Origin: Winogradskyella litoriviva
GTDB lineage: Bacteria; Bacteroidota; Bacteroidia; Flavobacteriales; Flavobacteriaceae
DNA: 64,000 bases
Direction: 5' to 3'
Assembly: GCF_013249065.1 (NCBI RefSeq)
Contig: NZ_JABRWQ010000003.1
Span: 124,001 to 188,000 of the forward strand
The translations under genes and the position numbers were made by a program. Of the stretch, positions 62,044 through 64,000 are shown piece by piece. Every line of letters begins with the position of its first letter. Position 1 is the first letter of the stretch. The notes under the pieces are model-generated. The model ran no database searches. It was given only the letters and a program-made list of their open reading frames with translations, and was not told where the DNA came from.

Positions 62044-64000
62044 TTAATTGATTGATTTTAGTACAACAGGTCCAATTAAACCTGAATCTTCTAATTCAGT
62101 CTCATTTTTTTTAGGCGGATTGGTTGTCCAAGTTTTCTTTTTGCCTTTTGGTCTTTGATTATCAAAAATGAGTTGATTACGCCAGGTATTGGTCACTTTT
62201 ATCTCTAATCGATTTTCACCATTGGTCACAAATTCACTAATATCAAAAGTAAAAGGAGGTGCCCATTTCACACCAACTTTTTTACCATTGCACCAAACTT
62301 CTGCAATGTTTGCAACTTCTCCTAAATCTAATAAAGTGGTTTTTCCAGTTGCTTTAACCTCAATGGATTTTGTGTAGGTTATTGTGCCAGAATAATGTTT
62401 TACATCATTATTGTTAAGCTCCGTTAGTGATTTTAATTCTGGAATTTCAATAGCGTTTGGAGTATCCCAACCATCAACAAAAGATAACGTCCAGTTATTT
62501 TGAAGTGATTTTTCTTTGATACCTACTGTTATTTTGGTTTGTGGTGTATTCTTATGAAGAATATAATCTCCAGAAATTGATGCCGTAAACTCATTTCCAT
62601 TCCAATTTAATTTTGGATAATCATTTGTTTTAACTGTTTTATACCATCCTGTTTTAGTATCTAAAATAGTTTCATCATTTAACGTCACTTTTGATGCTAT
62701 TGGTTTTATATCACTCTTAGAAAACACAATAATTGTGCTTCCATTTGCTGGTAAAGAAACTGCAACATTTGTTCTACCATTTATGGCTTTCCATACTTTA
62801 GCATCTTGCTGAATTCCAGTAAAAGCATCCCAAATTTGAGGTGATAAATTATCAATTCTAAAACTCAAGGAAACGTTTATAGGATTATCATCATTTGAAG
62901 CGACAAAATAAATATGTGCATCTTTTGTTTCTCTATGAATCCAATTGATATTTACATCTTCTGACACAATTACATCTCTAGCAATATTTTCTGCTATTAA
63001 TACTTCATTAAGCGTTTTTCCCCAATAAACTTTTCCTTTCCCAACATTTTTAATTCCACTATCAGTATTTCCCCATAATTCATCAGAAATTATTTTCAAT
63101 TCTTTTAAATCATTTTTATCATCCATTAAACTCGGTGAATCTTGAGGCTTATCTCCAAGAATTACAGCACCTGCTACTACTAATTCTCTTAATTTCTTTG
63201 CTGTAGACAACAACATTTCCTTTGAGTCTCTAAGTGTAATAATGCGATAATCGCCTGCATTTTCAACATGAATTTTACCGTTTTTTACACTTAATTTTTC
63301 ATTTAAAATTTCAGCATTCAAATAGTCGAAACGATAACCTTTAGGAAAATAATCTAAGTCGAAAGGTGGACGCTCAAAATGGTCTCCATAGTATCTCAAC
63401 ACATCAGCGACATATTCACCTTGTTGTAAAACATATTGATTTCGCGCCAAATAATCCGTCCAATCTGGCATATATTTCCACCAAGTTTGTTGTCTTACTA
63501 GAGGAAACCCAATATTACCACCAAAACTAGAACCTGGAAATACATCAGTTTGTGGTGTATGCGAAAATGTATGAAAGACTAAATGATTTACACCCTTTGT
63601 AAAATTATAGTCGATTAAATATTTTACCGAAAACGGATGTTCATTCCATTTAACTCCTACCTGCGTGCAAGCTTCGGCTGCTAAAATTGGCTTATTGTAT
63701 AAATGAACCGCAGATGCAGCATTATAAATAGGTTTAGCATATTCATTTTGAGCAGATGGTGCTTTTGGATACCAAAATTCGGTCATGGGTATATCACTAA
63801 CACCATAATACCGCATAGGATCGATAGGTAATACTTCGCCTCCAGCTCCTTCTGTATAGACTTCAGCTCCCATATTGTGCGCCACAGTTGCAAAATGCTT
63901 AAAGAAATTATCAATAAATACCTCATCCATGGTATGACGTAAATCTCTTAAGAATTTAGTAGTTACCTCAGGACTATCCACTATATATCCCATTGTTGCT
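62044..64000 (-). CDS. GH106-like alpha-L-rhamnosidase, C-terminal part (cut by window edge)
   Basis: An open frame continues to the right edge (codons GCA ACA precede the first visible ATG), so the true start lies outside the window; 650 or so residues are visible. The visible part begins inside the GH106 barrel: FATVAHNMGAEVYTEGAGGE, MTEFWYPKAP, LAAEACTQVG, HLVFHTFSHTPQTD and RQQTWWKYMPDWTDYLARNQ correspond to motifs of the two complete GH106 genes. The C-terminus ends with LLDLGEVANIAEVWCNGKK and VTNTWRNQLIFDNQRP, the galactose-binding-like domain. It diverges more from the other two than they do from each other. Third GH106 of the locus. Confidence 0.88.
   Translation of the reverse strand, partial: ATMGYIVDSPEVTTKFLRDLRHTMDEVFIDNFFKHFATVAHNMGAEVYTEGAGGEVLPIDPMRYYGVSDIPMTEFWYPKAPSAQNEYAKPIYNAASAVHLYNKPILAAEACTQVGVKWNEHPFSVKYLIDYNFTKGVNHLVFHTFSHTPQTDVFPGSSFGGNIGFPLVRQQTWWKYMPDWTDYLARNQYVLQQGEYVADVLRYYGDHFERPPFDLDYFPKGYRFDYLNAEILNEKLSVKNGKIHVENAGDYRIITLRDSKEMLLSTAKKLRELVVAGAVILGDKPQDSPSLMDDKNDLKELKIISDELWGNTDSGIKNVGKGKVYWGKTLNEVLIAENIARDVIVSEDVNINWIHRETKDAHIYFVASNDDNPINVSLSFRIDNLSPQIWDAFTGIQQDAKVWKAINGRTNVAVSLPANGSTIIVFSKSDIKPIASKVTLNDETILDTKTGWYKTVKTNDYPKLNWNGNEFTASISGDYILHKNTPQTKITVGIKEKSLQNNWTLSFVDGWDTPNAIEIPELKSLTELNNNDVKHYSGTITYTKSIEVKATGKTTLLDLGEVANIAEVWCNGKKVGVKWAPPFTFDISEFVTNGENRLEIKVTNTWRNQLIFDNQRPKGKKKTWTTNPPKKNETELEDSGLIGPVVLKSIN

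Noticed and set aside
1..64000. CRISPR arrays, insertion sequences, tRNA or rRNA genes, phage genes.
   Set aside because: No short regularly spaced repeats, transposase-like ORFs or RNA gene patterns were seen in the intergenic regions.

Overview
This window is part of a very large polysaccharide utilisation locus (PUL) from a marine Bacteroidota, most likely a flavobacterium. The evidence is the low GC content, lipoprotein and Tat signals, type IX secretion (T9SS) C-terminal sorting domains, TAnnTTTG-like -7 boxes, and a gene set dominated by sulfatases and alpha-L-rhamnosidases. The probable substrate is ulvan, the sulfated rhamnose / glucuronate / iduronate / xylose polysaccharide of green algae. 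The window contains a PL28-type ulvan lyase, two BNR-type putative ulvan lyases (PL24/PL25-like), four GH78 and three GH106 rhamnosidases, a rhamnose mutarotase, an RhaT rhamnose symporter, a GH3, a GH2 and seven S1 sulfatases.

Every supported gene lies on the minus strand, so the locus reads from 64000 down to 1. In transcription order: a GH106 cut by the window edge (62044-64000); PL28 ulvan lyase (59884-61881); a five-gene unit of a Tat-exported lipoprotein of unknown family, GH78-CBM32, an arabinose-isomerase-like enzyme, GH106 and sulfatase (48055-59746); RhaT and GH78 (43860-47888); a decayed DUF1080 gene (about 43428-43790); secreted CBM protein, GH5, GH3 and sulfatase (36944-43137); a small secreted lectin-like protein (35802-36680); rhamnose mutarotase (35389-35703); a secreted BNR lyase (32830-35283); two tandem GH78, a nucleoside-hydrolase-like protein and a sulfatase (23559-32642); a long unit of GH2, a chimeric GH59, PL38-like, PL8, GH106, PL25-like and two sulfatases (6641-23378); then a GH39-like T9SS protein, two sulfatases and a heparinase-like protein cut by the left edge (1-6516).

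Nine intergenic regions carry the same regulatory signal. On the coding strand it is a 10-bp-period direct repeat, CAGGATA-N3-CAGGATA. Its downstream copy lies 20 nt from a TAnnTTT-like -7 box in eight of the nine cases, and one nucleotide off in the ninth. This divides the locus into nine transcription units under one apparent regulon. All five T9SS-sorted proteins are the first gene of their unit, and three of them are followed at once by a strong terminator. No SusC/SusD pair, hybrid two-component regulator or unsaturated-uronyl hydrolase (GH88/GH105) lies in the window, so these must be elsewhere.

Inferred flow: T9SS-secreted lyases and binding proteins cut ulvan outside the cell. Surface and periplasmic sulfatases, rhamnosidases, xylosidase-like and galactosidase-like enzymes trim the oligosaccharides. 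RhaT imports rhamnose, and the mutarotase and the isomerase-like enzyme start its catabolism. Family assignments come from reading motifs by eye, not from database searches.
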